NCBI RefSeq assembly: GCF_000211815.1 | Contig: NZ_GL890930.1 | Coordinates: 79,838-143,837 of the forward strand | Origin: Moorena producens 3L | Lineage (GTDB): Bacteria; Cyanobacteriota; Cyanobacteriia; Cyanobacteriales; Coleofasciculaceae | DNA length: 64,000 nt | Reading direction: 5' to 3' | Part shown: one piece after another, positions 17,947 through 26,045 of the stretch | Position numbering within the stretch: position 1 is the stretch's first letter | Layout: every line of letters begins with the position of its first letter | Notes under the pieces: model-generated | What the model was told of the DNA's origin: nothing | Databases searched by the model: none | Seen by the model: only the letters and a program-made list of their open reading frames with translations | Translations under genes and position numbers: made by a program

Positions 17947-19707
17947 ATGACTAAGCAAACATCTAAACCAGCTTTAAAAATTATTCCCCTAGGCGGACTC
18001 CATGAAATTGGCAAGAACACTTGTGTTTTTGAATTCAATGACGAAATCCTGCTCTTAGATGCTGGGATTGGCTTTCCTAATGATGAGATGCATGGAATTA
18101 ATATCGTCCTCCCCGATATGACCTATTTACGGGAAAATCGTCACAAAATCAAGGGCATGATTGTCACTCACGGTCATGAAGACCATATTGGTGGCATTCC
18201 CTATCATTTAAAGCAGTTTGATATTCCCGTGATTTATGGACCCCGCTTAGCCATGGCATTACTTCAAGGCAAGCTAGAAGAAGCTGGTGTAGCTGATCAC
18301 ACGGAATTGAAACCTGTAATGCCCCGTGAAACGGTACATATCGGTTCTTCATTCCTTGTAGAATTTATTCGCAACACTCACTCAATTGCTGATAGCTTTA
18401 CCATTGCCATTCATACGCCAGTGGGTGTGATTATCCATACAGGTGATTTCAAAGTTGACCATACCCCTGTCGATGGAGAATTCTTCGATTTCCAAACACT
18501 AGCGGAACATGGGGAAAAAGGGGTCTTGTGCTTGATGAGTGACTCGACTAACGCCGAAGTTCCCGGACATACTCCATCTGAACGTTCGGTTTATCCGAAT
18601 CTAGAACGGGCCATTGCCCAAGCACCAGGACGAGTCCTAGTGACTACCTTTGCCTCCTCAGTTCACCGGATAAGTATAGTCCTGGATATCGCCCAAAAAC
18701 AAAACCGGAAGGTGGCAATTGTGGGTCGTTCCATGCTGAATGTGATTGCCCACGCTCGTAGCCTGGGTTACATTAAATGCCCAGATAACTTGTTTGAGCC
18801 GTTAAAAGCAATTAAAAATATAGCGCCAGAAAAAATCCTGATTCTGACAACGGGTTCTCAAGGGGAACCGCTAGCCGCAATGACTCGGATTTCTAAAGGG
18901 GAACACCGGGAAATTCAAATCCAAGCAGGGGACACAGTTGTCTTCTCTGCCAACCCCATTCCTGGTAATACGATTGCGGTGGTGAATACCATTGATCGGT
19001 TAATGAAGCTGGGAGCCAATGTAGTGTATGGTCGTAAGCATGGCATTCATGTTTCTGGTCACGGTGCTCAGGAAGACCATAAACTGATGTTGGCTCTAAC
19101 ACGACCAAAATTCTTTATGCCGGTGCATGGTGAACATCGGATGCTAGTTAAACATGCCTTGATGGCTCATAGTATGGGTATCCCTGTGGAAAATACTGTG
19201 ATTACCGACAATGGGGATGTAGTGGAGTTATCTGAGGACAGCATTAGTATTACAGGTAATGTCCCCTCAGGTATTGAACTGGTAGACCGCACTGGTATTG
19301 TTCATGACAATGTTATGAAAGAACGTCAGCAGTTGGCTGGAGATGGAGTAGTGACTGTAGCTGCAGCAATCAGTTGGGATGGCAAACTCCTTGCCAAGCC
19401 AGAAATTCATCTGCGGGGTGTGGTCTCACCGTTAGAAACATCCCTCCTGCAACAGTTGGTGATCAAAAGAATTGAACGGACATTAAGCGATCGCTGGTCA
19501 GATTTTGATAAATCCTTGACAGGGAAACCGACGGAAATTGATTGGGAAGGCTTGCAAAAGCAAATTCAAGCTGACCTCCAGCGTTTAGCTCGCCGGGAAC
19601 TCAGAAGTCGTCCGCTGTTGGTGTTCTTGCTGCAAACCCCAGAGGAACCACCAGTTAAGGTCACAGGTACACGACGTCGGCGCTCTACTGCCAAGGTGGC
19701 ATCATAA
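17947..19707 (+). CDS. rnj: Ribonuclease J
   Basis: The 586-residue protein is a metallo-beta-lactamase/beta-CASP nuclease. The metal-binding motif HGHEDHIGG has H75, H77, D79 and H80. Further ligands are in IHTGDFKVDHT, and SDSTNAEVPG begins the beta-CASP part. TTGSQGEPLAAM and VHVSGHGAQEDH-like motifs follow, then a C-terminal domain (about 460-560). RNase J combines 5'-3' exonuclease and endonuclease activity in mRNA decay and rRNA processing. The Arg/Lys-rich tail (TGTRRRRSTAKVAS) is typical of cyanobacterial copies. A strong rho-independent terminator lies 60 bases downstream, closing the asd-dapA-rnj group. Confidence 0.96.
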   Translation: MTKQTSKPALKIIPLGGLHEIGKNTCVFEFNDEILLLDAGIGFPNDEMHGINIVLPDMTYLRENRHKIKGMIVTHGHEDHIGGIPYHLKQFDIPVIYGPRLAMALLQGKLEEAGVADHTELKPVMPRETVHIGSSFLVEFIRNTHSIADSFTIAIHTPVGVIIHTGDFKVDHTPVDGEFFDFQTLAEHGEKGVLCLMSDSTNAEVPGHTPSERSVYPNLERAIAQAPGRVLVTTFASSVHRISIVLDIAQKQNRKVAIVGRSMLNVIAHARSLGYIKCPDNLFEPLKAIKNIAPEKILILTTGSQGEPLAAMTRISKGEHREIQIQAGDTVVFSANPIPGNTIAVVNTIDRLMKLGANVVYGRKHGIHVSGHGAQEDHKLMLALTRPKFFMPVHGEHRMLVKHALMAHSMGIPVENTVITDNGDVVELSEDSISITGNVPSGIELVDRTGIVHDNVMKERQQLAGDGVVTVAAAISWDGKLLAKPEIHLRGVVSPLETSLLQQLVIKRIERTLSDRWSDFDKSLTGKPTEIDWEGLQKQIQADLQRLARRELRSRPLLVFLLQTPEEPPVKVTGTRRRRSTAKVAS

Positions 19708-19767
19708 GCAGAAGGGTGAAGGTTCGCCCTTGGCGTCCTTTTTGCCTTATTTTCGTTCTTAATTCCC

Positions 19768-19828
19768 AAAAAGACTGACTTCAACACTCAGGAAACAACT
19801 CAATGTTGAAGTCAGTCTTTTTTTTTAT
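19768..19828 (+). terminator. Rho-independent terminator after RNase J
   Basis: A perfect 19-bp inverted repeat (AAAAAGACTGACTTCAACA at 19768-19786 and its complement at 19804-19822) with a 17-base loop is followed by a run of T. The stem has A/T ends, so it may act in both directions. It is the clearest terminator in the window. Confidence 0.92.
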
Positions 19829-20612
19829 GACATTAGATTCACTGATGAGTTATTCTAATCAGTGTGATGAGTTATTCTAATCAGTGTGATTACTCAATCC
19901 CTATTGCCAAATTGCCAAAGTTCCGTAAGACTGACCAAGCTTGGTCATTACGGATCTTGGCAGCATATCAGTAGATGCAGTTAATTACACAGATAAGCTA
20001 GTTTCACAGATAAGCTGGTACACACTAAACTGATCTATTGGAATTGATCACAGCTTGTTGGCAGTTGATCCTTAACCCTTAACAGTCAACTATGCTTTAA
20101 GCGCGCTACTGGAAAAGCTGCGCTTGCCAGTTATCAACTCTGATGCCCCTGTAGCGAAGGAGCTGAGGCTGGATTACTAAACCAAAAGCTCAGTTTATGT
20201 CCCTCGGAACTATCGCGCACCAATGGCTGCAATTGAGTAGCGTAAATGGGTATTAGCTTACCTGGTTTACACTAACTGCTATCTATAGGATTTTTCCAGG
20301 ATTTTTCCTGACCTAGCCATGTTTGTGTCGATTGACTATATATATTTAATTCGATTTTAAGATCAGCTGCTGATTTCCAGCGGCGAAGAGACCCTATTCC
20401 AATAGTGATAGGGTAAGGACAAAAAAAAGGCGGTATGCCTGTAATAACCACCAATATCGGCTCTCCTCAGGCAGAGGGGGGGGTGTTATCTTGCTCTGGC
20501 AAGATATGCATAAAAATGATCCTCTGTCAATCCGGTATGAGAAAGATATCTTGTGTAGTTATATTACAGGCGACTGGATTACCGCCTACTAGTAGTATCA
20601 CAGGTAAAAGAC
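19829..20612. other. Intergenic region with a 22-bp duplication and an inverted-repeat element
   Basis: About 780 bases lacking a supported gene. GATGAGTTATTCTAATCAGT plus GT is duplicated exactly in tandem (19844-19865 and 19866-19887). An inverted-repeat element lies at 20429-20586. The rest shows no coding or RNA signature I can recognise. Confidence 0.5.
20429..20586. mobile_element. Inverted-repeat element, possible MITE relic
   Basis: The left arm AGGCGGTATGCCTGTAATA (20429-20447) is mirrored by TATTACAGGC (20562-20571) and ATTACCGCCT (20578-20587), with a short asymmetric insertion in the right arm. The interior of about 115 bases is non-coding. I found no second copy in the window, so the assignment rests on the paired ends only. 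Confidence 0.4.
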
Positions 20613-20990
20613 ATGAGTGTATCTGATTATACAATAAGTAAGCTAATCATTACAAGCCGGGTTTGGATTAACCCAGGAACAGATTCCTCCAAGGTTACAA
20701 TTCCTGCCTTACCCGGCAAGACCAGGAAGACTTTTGATCTGCTGGAGTCATTACGGCAGTGGCTGAACCAAATTGAGGTTGATAACCCCAAATTAGCCCA
20801 CCGTCTCTGCCGACTAATTCCAGCCCAGTGTCCTTTTGAACGGCAGATTAAACTGTTCAATCGCACTCTACTTCGGATTCCACCATTGTGTAAACTCAAT
20901 CCTGTCTATGATGAAGTGGTAGCCCTGCGCTTCCGAGCACTGTCTTATCTGGCGGATGAATGTGGTGAAGATATCACCTGTTACTGCTAA
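20613..20990 (+). CDS. Mo-dependent nitrogenase C-terminal-like (Mo-nitro_C) protein
   Basis: A 125-residue protein whose C-terminal 80 residues match the small cyanobacterial family named after a C-terminal nitrogenase-associated domain. Conserved blocks are LCRLIPAQCPFER, PPLCKLNPVYD and LRFRALSYLADECGED. Three cysteines recur in these blocks (AQC, PLC, DEC), suggesting a metal or structural role, but no function is established. A clear paralogue of this block forms the C-terminus of the protein at 31225-31926. The N-terminal 40 residues are not conserved and the ATG at 20613 is only one possible start. It precedes the TIR-like gene by 60 bases on the same strand. Confidence 0.75.
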   Translation: MSVSDYTISKLIITSRVWINPGTDSSKVTIPALPGKTRKTFDLLESLRQWLNQIEVDNPKLAHRLCRLIPAQCPFERQIKLFNRTLLRIPPLCKLNPVYDEVVALRFRALSYLADECGEDITCYC

Positions 20991-21050
20991 AATTCCGAAA
21001 CGAGAATTTTAGCTGCGGGCGTCGGGAAACCGTGCCTATTAGAAAACATC

Positions 21051-21821
21051 ATGGCCATTATTGCCCTAAAAGCCTGGTATCTCCAGAAATACGAACCCAT
21101 CAAAGAATTGGAGAAACGCCACCATGACCTGCGTTTGAGCAAAAATAGTTTGCTTAAGTCAGGCTTAAGAGCAGATTTTTTGGATGATAGCCAGGATGTG
21201 AAAAACTCTGAATGGTTTAAGCGCTACCTAGCAGGGGAAACGGTGGAGTTCTACATAGAAGGTAGTGGGGGCTATGCCATTTCCAATATTGACTTGATTT
21301 CTCACGAGATTTACTTCACGAAGCGAGAGGTAATGGCACAACTGTCGCCAATAATCTTTGTGAGTTACCAGACTGAATACAGTGCCTCTAGTGAGGCTTT
21401 GCGTAGCACCCTGTCAGATACCCTAGACACCTTTAATCAGCGATCGCGTTTACCCCTAACCCTAGAAGAATCCCGACGCCCAATTGGTCAACCAATGCGC
21501 CTGGGGAGTACCCAGATGCGTAAAATCCGCAAAAGTCTGGTATTCATTGCTGATGGCACCCCGGTGGCTGGTCTAGCAACGGAAAACAAACCCTTACTTA
21601 TCCCTAGTCCCTATGTTTGTGTGGAAATCGGCTATGCTTTAACGGCTAAGCCGACGGAACAGATTTTGCTGGTGAAAATGGAGCGACCAGATTTACCAGG
21701 ACAGTTTCCTTTTGATCTGCCTAGCTACCAGCAGCTGATCTACCAAAGTCCACAGGAACTGCGCCAAATGTTGCCAACGGTGATGGAAAATTTGCTGAAA
21801 CGGTTTAATTTATCAATCTAA
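21051..21821 (+). CDS. Protein with a TIR-like nucleotide-binding C-terminal domain
   Basis: The 256-residue protein has two parts. The N-terminal 95 residues include a charged helix (YEPIKELEKRHHDLR) and a beta-rich stretch. Residues about 100-240 begin with IIFVSYQTEYS and contain LVFIADGTPVAG and PYVCVEIGYAL, a layout typical of TIR or TIR-like (predicted nucleotide-binding) domains, where the first motif is strand A and the EIGYAL region carries a conserved glutamate. Bacterial TIR proteins often cleave NAD or act in immunity, but no sensor or effector partner is obvious here. Neighbours are a Mo-nitro_C protein and a conserved small protein with mltA. The fold call is by eye and not certain. 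Confidence 0.55.
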   Translation: MAIIALKAWYLQKYEPIKELEKRHHDLRLSKNSLLKSGLRADFLDDSQDVKNSEWFKRYLAGETVEFYIEGSGGYAISNIDLISHEIYFTKREVMAQLSPIIFVSYQTEYSASSEALRSTLSDTLDTFNQRSRLPLTLEESRRPIGQPMRLGSTQMRKIRKSLVFIADGTPVAGLATENKPLLIPSPYVCVEIGYALTAKPTEQILLVKMERPDLPGQFPFDLPSYQQLIYQSPQELRQMLPTVMENLLKRFNLSI

Positions 21822-21979
21822 GTAATCTGTAAATCTCAAGCAAGACTGGTGGATAAAGGACAAAGGAGGTGTAAGGGGATTTGGTGTATTGGGAATCCCT
21901 TTGAACTTGGAGCAATGACTTTTTGCCTTCCCCTTCAAGGTCGCTGATAATAGTTGGGATGGATTAAGGAGAATTTTCG

Positions 21980-22231
21980 ATGCCAAGAACCCCAGACGAG
22001 TACGCTGTTCACATTCTTTTGTCAAGTGGTCACCGGGAAGAAGTACGGTTTGCCACAATTAAAGAGTTTCAAAAGTGGTATAGTGGCGAACTTATCCCAA
22101 AATCTAACTCTGAAGACTTCATTAGCGTACCCATTAAAAATGTTCAAGGGGAGTACATGGTAGTACGTCCTGCTCGGATCGCTGCTATCCGGGTGGAACC
22201 TATTTTCTCTGGTAGCGTCGAACGTTTTTAA
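21980..22231 (+). CDS. Conserved small protein of unknown function
   Basis: This 83-residue protein starts at an ATG with a strong Shine-Dalgarno site (AAGGAGAA, 21967-21974). It is hydrophilic, with no membrane segment or cysteine. The pattern EEVRFATIKEFQKWYSG followed by a short beta-rich tail (YMVVRPARIAAIRVEPIF) looks like a compact alpha/beta fold. I do not recognise a named domain, but similar small proteins exist next to mltA in cyanobacteria as far as I recall. It ends 54 bases before the mltA ATG and is likely cotranscribed with it. Confidence 0.75.
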   Translation: MPRTPDEYAVHILLSSGHREEVRFATIKEFQKWYSGELIPKSNSEDFISVPIKNVQGEYMVVRPARIAAIRVEPIFSGSVERF

Positions 22232-22285
22232 TGCAGCTTGACTGCTTTGACTCGGCAATAGCTGGTGATTGAATTCTTGGCAAGT

Positions 22286-23461
22286 ATGAGAAAAACTCTA
22301 ACTAGGATTTCCCTGACCATAGGAATAGCCATCCTACCGATTAGTGGTGCTGCAGTTGCTAGTGTTCCGCTGCAAGCGGTTCAACTAGAGACTGTTCAGT
22401 TCAATCAGGATCCATTGGGTTTAGATGAACAGCTTTGGAAGCGTCCTGGTGGTAAGTCAGGGGACTGGCGAGCCATGTTGAGGGCGATAGACAATAGCTT
22501 GCGTTATCTGAAAACCCCTAGTGCGGCTAAGGCTTACCAAAACTATTCCGTACCAGGAGTAACTCGCGATCGCGTCCGCCGTTCTCTAGTCCGTTTCCGC
22601 CAACTCCTGATCAAGTCCCCTACTCCTAAAGCGCTGCAAGCAGCCATCCAACAAGAGTTTGTCTTTTACAAGAGTTTGGGGAAGGACAATCAGGGAACTG
22701 TTGGGTTCACGGGTTATTTTGAGCCAGTGTATGCTGGGAGTCGCACACCTAGTGCTGAGTATCGCTATCCCCTTTACCGACTACCTTCTGATTTCCAACG
22801 TTGGCAAAAACCTCACCCAACCCGTGCGGCATTGGAAGGATGGGATGGTTTAGGGAAAAATAGCCCACTACGAGGGAAAGAACTAGTTTGGTTACGCGAT
22901 CGCTTAGAGGCGTTTTTGGTTCACGTTCAGGGTTCAGCGCGAGTTAGAATGCCGGATGGCACCTTGATGAGCGTGGGCTATGCCGGTAAGACGAGTCATC
23001 CCTACACTAGTATCGGGGGACAACTGGTTAACGATGGCAAGATGGAGCTAGAAGGGCTAACCCTGCCTGCGGTGATCGATTATTTCCGCACTTCACCGAC
23101 GGAACTGAGTCAATATTTACCCCGCAATAAAAGTTTTGTGTTCTTTCGGGAAACCAGGGGGGCACCTGCTACCGGTAGTCTTGGTTTGCCAGTAATGGCT
23201 GAGCGCTCGATTGCTACCGATAAATCTATCATGCCTCCAGGAGCCTTGGCCCTTATCCAGACTAGTATCCCTTATCCCAATGCTGTAGGTCAGTTGGAAT
23301 CTAGGCTAGTCAGTCGCTATGTGTTGGATCAGGATACTGGTAGTGCGATTAAAGGGCCGGGTCGAGTGGATATATTTATGGGTACTGGTAAATTAGCAGG
23401 TAATCGGGCAGGGCTGATTAATGATACGGGAGAGTTATACTATTTGTTGCTGAAAAATTAA
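22286..23461 (+). CDS. mltA: Membrane-bound lytic murein transglycosylase A (MltA)
   Basis: From the ATG at 22286 the protein begins with a basic then hydrophobic signal segment (MRKTLTRISLTIGIAILPIS). The frame also opens at GTG 22265, but the seven extra residues spoil the signal. The MltA domain (about 120-270, with VGFTGYFEPVYAGS and PYTSIGGQLV) and the terminal 3D domain (about 290-385, with GRVDIFMGTG) are intact. MltA cleaves peptidoglycan glycan strands with formation of anhydro-muramic ends. No lipobox cysteine is seen, so it is likely periplasmic rather than lipid-anchored. It follows a small conserved protein on the same strand. Confidence 0.93.
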   Translation: MRKTLTRISLTIGIAILPISGAAVASVPLQAVQLETVQFNQDPLGLDEQLWKRPGGKSGDWRAMLRAIDNSLRYLKTPSAAKAYQNYSVPGVTRDRVRRSLVRFRQLLIKSPTPKALQAAIQQEFVFYKSLGKDNQGTVGFTGYFEPVYAGSRTPSAEYRYPLYRLPSDFQRWQKPHPTRAALEGWDGLGKNSPLRGKELVWLRDRLEAFLVHVQGSARVRMPDGTLMSVGYAGKTSHPYTSIGGQLVNDGKMELEGLTLPAVIDYFRTSPTELSQYLPRNKSFVFFRETRGAPATGSLGLPVMAERSIATDKSIMPPGALALIQTSIPYPNAVGQLESRLVSRYVLDQDTGSAIKGPGRVDIFMGTGKLAGNRAGLINDTGELYYLLLKN

Positions 23462-23625
23462 GACCTCAAAATAGGCGTCAAGCTTTACCTATAAACTTTA
23501 ATTATAAAACTATACATAAAACTATACATAAAATTATAAATAAAACTATATTCGAAAACACACCTGATCACCTACATTACCCGTTGAAACTGAGAAGAAA
23601 GGCTAAAAAAACGAGGTAGGTCAAT

Positions 23626-23844
23626 ATGAGTCGTTTTCAAGGGTCAAACCAAAATTATTTCAGTCAGCTTGATGTGGTTGCTGTGATGTTTTTCAGTTCT
23701 TTTGTACTTGGCTTTATTCCTATTAATATTGGTTTTAACCAAAACTTACCAGTTAATGAAGATTTTGTCAATCCAACAGAAGTAGAACTTTGGGGGGTTG
23801 AACTTTCCCCCGGCTTAAAGCACGGGGGCAGCCCGTTAACCTAA
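23626..23844 (+). CDS. Possible small single-span membrane protein
   Basis: A 72-codon frame from ATG 23626, preceded by GAGGTAGG at suitable distance. Residues 16-36 (VVAVMFFSSFVLGFIPINIG) form one hydrophobic segment. The last residues (SPGLKHGGSPLT) run through a GC-rich hairpin and overlap the 3' end of the convergent binding-protein gene by 4 bases, so the real stop or the gene itself is doubtful. No family recognised. Confidence 0.35.
   Translation: MSRFQGSNQNYFSQLDVVAVMFFSSFVLGFIPINIGFNQNLPVNEDFVNPTEVELWGVELSPGLKHGGSPLT
23806..23829. terminator. GC-rich hairpin between convergent genes
   Basis: CCCCCGGCTT (23807-23816) pairs with AAGCACGGGGG (23818-23828, one bulge). It sits where the small membrane protein and the binding-protein gene converge, so it may end one or both transcripts, although no T-run follows. 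It resembles the hairpins near 9697 and 34036. Confidence 0.4.
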
Positions 23845-25487
23845 TTTCCCTTATCAATCTCCCACAGTGGCAATTGTTGAATTGGGTCTAACTGGACATT
23901 CTTTAACCCTGACTGGGCAAAAGCATATTCCTTTGGTTGCCATAAGGGTATTAAGGGTACATCCTTTGCTAACAGTTCTTGGATCTCAGCAAAAATCTGC
24001 TTTCGAGCGGCTGGATCTGATTCCTGACGCTGTTGCTGAATCAGTTTATTGATGCGATCGCTATAGTAAAAGGATCCTTGAGAACGACTGGCTCCGGCTT
24101 CACACCCTTTCCCTTCCGAACCTTTAGTACAACTGACTAAGGGCTGAATAAAGTTATCGGGGTCAGAAAAGTCAGGATACCAATCGACTAAAGCACTCTG
24201 ATAAACTCCCTTACCTAGATTGCCAAAGAAATTCGCTGACTCCACAGTTTGGGGCTGGATTTCCACAATTCCCCCAAGTTCCTGGGCAGCATATTCTTTC
24301 AGAAGACTCGCAAGTTGTTGCCGGGTTGCTGAACCTGAGGAATACCAAATTTCTAATGTCAACGGATTGTCTTTAGTAAATCCCGCTTTGGCTAGCAGTT
24401 CTTTGGCTTTGGCAATATTACCGTCACCGTAGGCGTCTTTAAAGGTGGGCTTGGAGACATCAAAGCTAGTGGGAATGATACTAAAGGCTGGTGCAGCTTG
24501 GTTTCTTAGCACCCGGTCGTTGATCAGTTTACGATTAACAATCGCAGCGATCGCTTGTCTGACTTCTGGTTTATCCAAGGGTGCCATCTGAGTATTGAGC
24601 ACCATGTAGTTAATATTATTGCTGGGAGATTCTATGACTTGCCAACCACCAGAAGCTGCTCCTTTTTGCAAACTGAGGATTTGATCGGGATCTAAACTTT
24701 GATAACCAATGTCTACAGCACCGGTCTTGATGGAATTGAATAAATTAGCCGAATTGGTGAGGATTTGAACGTTTAATCCCTGATTGGGGGGTTTTTTACC
24801 CCAATATTCTTCAAACACATCTAGGCGAATCCCATTAGGACTAAACTTGACTAGCTTATAAGGACCAGTGCCTACAAATTTGGTCGGTTCAAATTTACCA
24901 CTACCAATTTCATAGGCATTGGGGGAAACAGCACAGGTTCCAGAAAAAGCTAACAGTGCTGGAAAGGCAGCGAAGGGATTTTTGATTTTAATCGTCAGTT
25001 CGTACTCTCCAGAGGGTTCAATCGAATCTACCAAACCTTCCAGTAGAGAAGAGGGCTTGCCACCATTTTCGATAAACCGACGCAAGGAAAATGCCATGGC
25101 TTCAGCGTTAAATGGGGTGTTATCATGAAAGACTACACCTTGGCGTAGGGGAATGGTATAAGTTAAGCCATCCTTGCTGATGGTAGGCATAGCAGTTGCC
25201 AGTTGTGGCACTAATTCTGAGGTACCCAGCTTGTAGGTATAAAGGCGATCGCCTAAGCTGTAATGGATGTTACTAGCTGCTAGTTCGTAGGCATCGGCTG
25301 GATCGAGGGTTCTCGGTTTTAGGGTAGTACCGATGGTGAGTCTATTACTGTTACTGGTGATGGAGGAACCTGTCTGTTGATTGCTCGGAGAACCACCACA
25401 ACTAATAATTAGGAAACAGCTACAGAGGAATAAAGCTAGGAATTTGGTAGTTGACCAGTGTTTGCGGGATAGGGTAAACCAGTTCAT
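23841..25487 (-). CDS. Family 5 extracellular solute-binding lipoprotein (peptide/nickel ABC type)
   Basis: The 548-residue protein has a lipoprotein signal: basic start, hydrophobic core (FLALFLCSCFLIIS) and lipobox with Cys30 in LIISCGGS. The SBP_bac_5 fold follows, with DGLTYTIPLRQGVVFHDNTPFNAEAMAFSLRR near 105-140 and WYPDFSDPDNFIQPLVSC near 430. Such proteins capture peptides, or sometimes nickel or other small molecules, for an ABC importer; the permease and ATPase genes are not adjacent, which is common in cyanobacteria. The ATG at 25487 fits the signal peptide. The ligand is not predictable. It is convergent with a small membrane protein frame. Confidence 0.92.
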   Translation of the reverse strand: MNWFTLSRKHWSTTKFLALFLCSCFLIISCGGSPSNQQTGSSITSNSNRLTIGTTLKPRTLDPADAYELAASNIHYSLGDRLYTYKLGTSELVPQLATAMPTISKDGLTYTIPLRQGVVFHDNTPFNAEAMAFSLRRFIENGGKPSSLLEGLVDSIEPSGEYELTIKIKNPFAAFPALLAFSGTCAVSPNAYEIGSGKFEPTKFVGTGPYKLVKFSPNGIRLDVFEEYWGKKPPNQGLNVQILTNSANLFNSIKTGAVDIGYQSLDPDQILSLQKGAASGGWQVIESPSNNINYMVLNTQMAPLDKPEVRQAIAAIVNRKLINDRVLRNQAAPAFSIIPTSFDVSKPTFKDAYGDGNIAKAKELLAKAGFTKDNPLTLEIWYSSGSATRQQLASLLKEYAAQELGGIVEIQPQTVESANFFGNLGKGVYQSALVDWYPDFSDPDNFIQPLVSCTKGSEGKGCEAGASRSQGSFYYSDRINKLIQQQRQESDPAARKQIFAEIQELLAKDVPLIPLWQPKEYAFAQSGLKNVQLDPIQQLPLWEIDKGN

Positions 25488-26045
25488 GCTTTGGTAATTG
25501 TGATTAGCGACGAGTAATTTCTTATCGTAGCTATCTTATAACCAATTTCAAAAAATCTAGCGTTGTAGAATACAGCGATGATTGATCTAGAGGGGGGTTC
25601 TTCCGTAATTAGTATGCTAATTTAGCCTAAAAAATAAACTATCAAAATATCAAAGCTATATAACGTAGTAGGTTTATTTAATTTAACTTATTATTTTAGC
25701 AGAAAATGTACCGAATAGCCATATTATTTAATCCTCAATCCTAAGCAGTCAAACACAAGCTGATAGCTGTTCGCGTAGCGTGCGCGTAGCGCATTACCTA
25801 AGAGCTTACCTAATACCTGAGAGCTTACCTAATTTGTGAATAATTGTTACAAAAAAACCTACTTTAGTATAAAAACACCCAGCTTAACCTGAATAACTAA
25901 TTAGATCCCATAACTCCTAGCTAACTACCGTTGGATGAAAACACTTCCCCACTTACTACACTCAGCACTCAGCACTCAGCACTCAGCACTCAGCACTATT
26001 GTCAAATCGGGATTAAATGGGAATATAAAACACAGATATAGCGAT
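25488..26045. other. Intergenic region upstream of the DUF6745-like gene
   Basis: About 560 bases. It includes the SBP promoter side, a GCGTAGCG-type short palindromic repeat (25773-25792), a duplicated AGAGCTTACCTAAT (about 25801 and 25822), and a heptamer array at 25964-25998. The frame of the following gene stays open upstream through the array, to an ATG at 25935, but those residues are repeat-encoded. Confidence 0.5.
25964..25998. repeat. Heptamer array (CAGCACT), five units
   Basis: Five copies of a 7-bp unit, another STRR-type array. It lies just upstream of the likely start of the DUF6745-like gene. Confidence 0.85.

Noticed and set aside
20613..20990. Nitrogenase gene cluster
   Set aside because: The Mo-nitro_C name reflects the domain family only; no nif structural or assembly genes are in the window.
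21051..22231. Complete anti-phage defence operon around the TIR-like gene
   Set aside because: No second effector, sensor, nuclease or cyclase lies next to it; neighbours are envelope-related.
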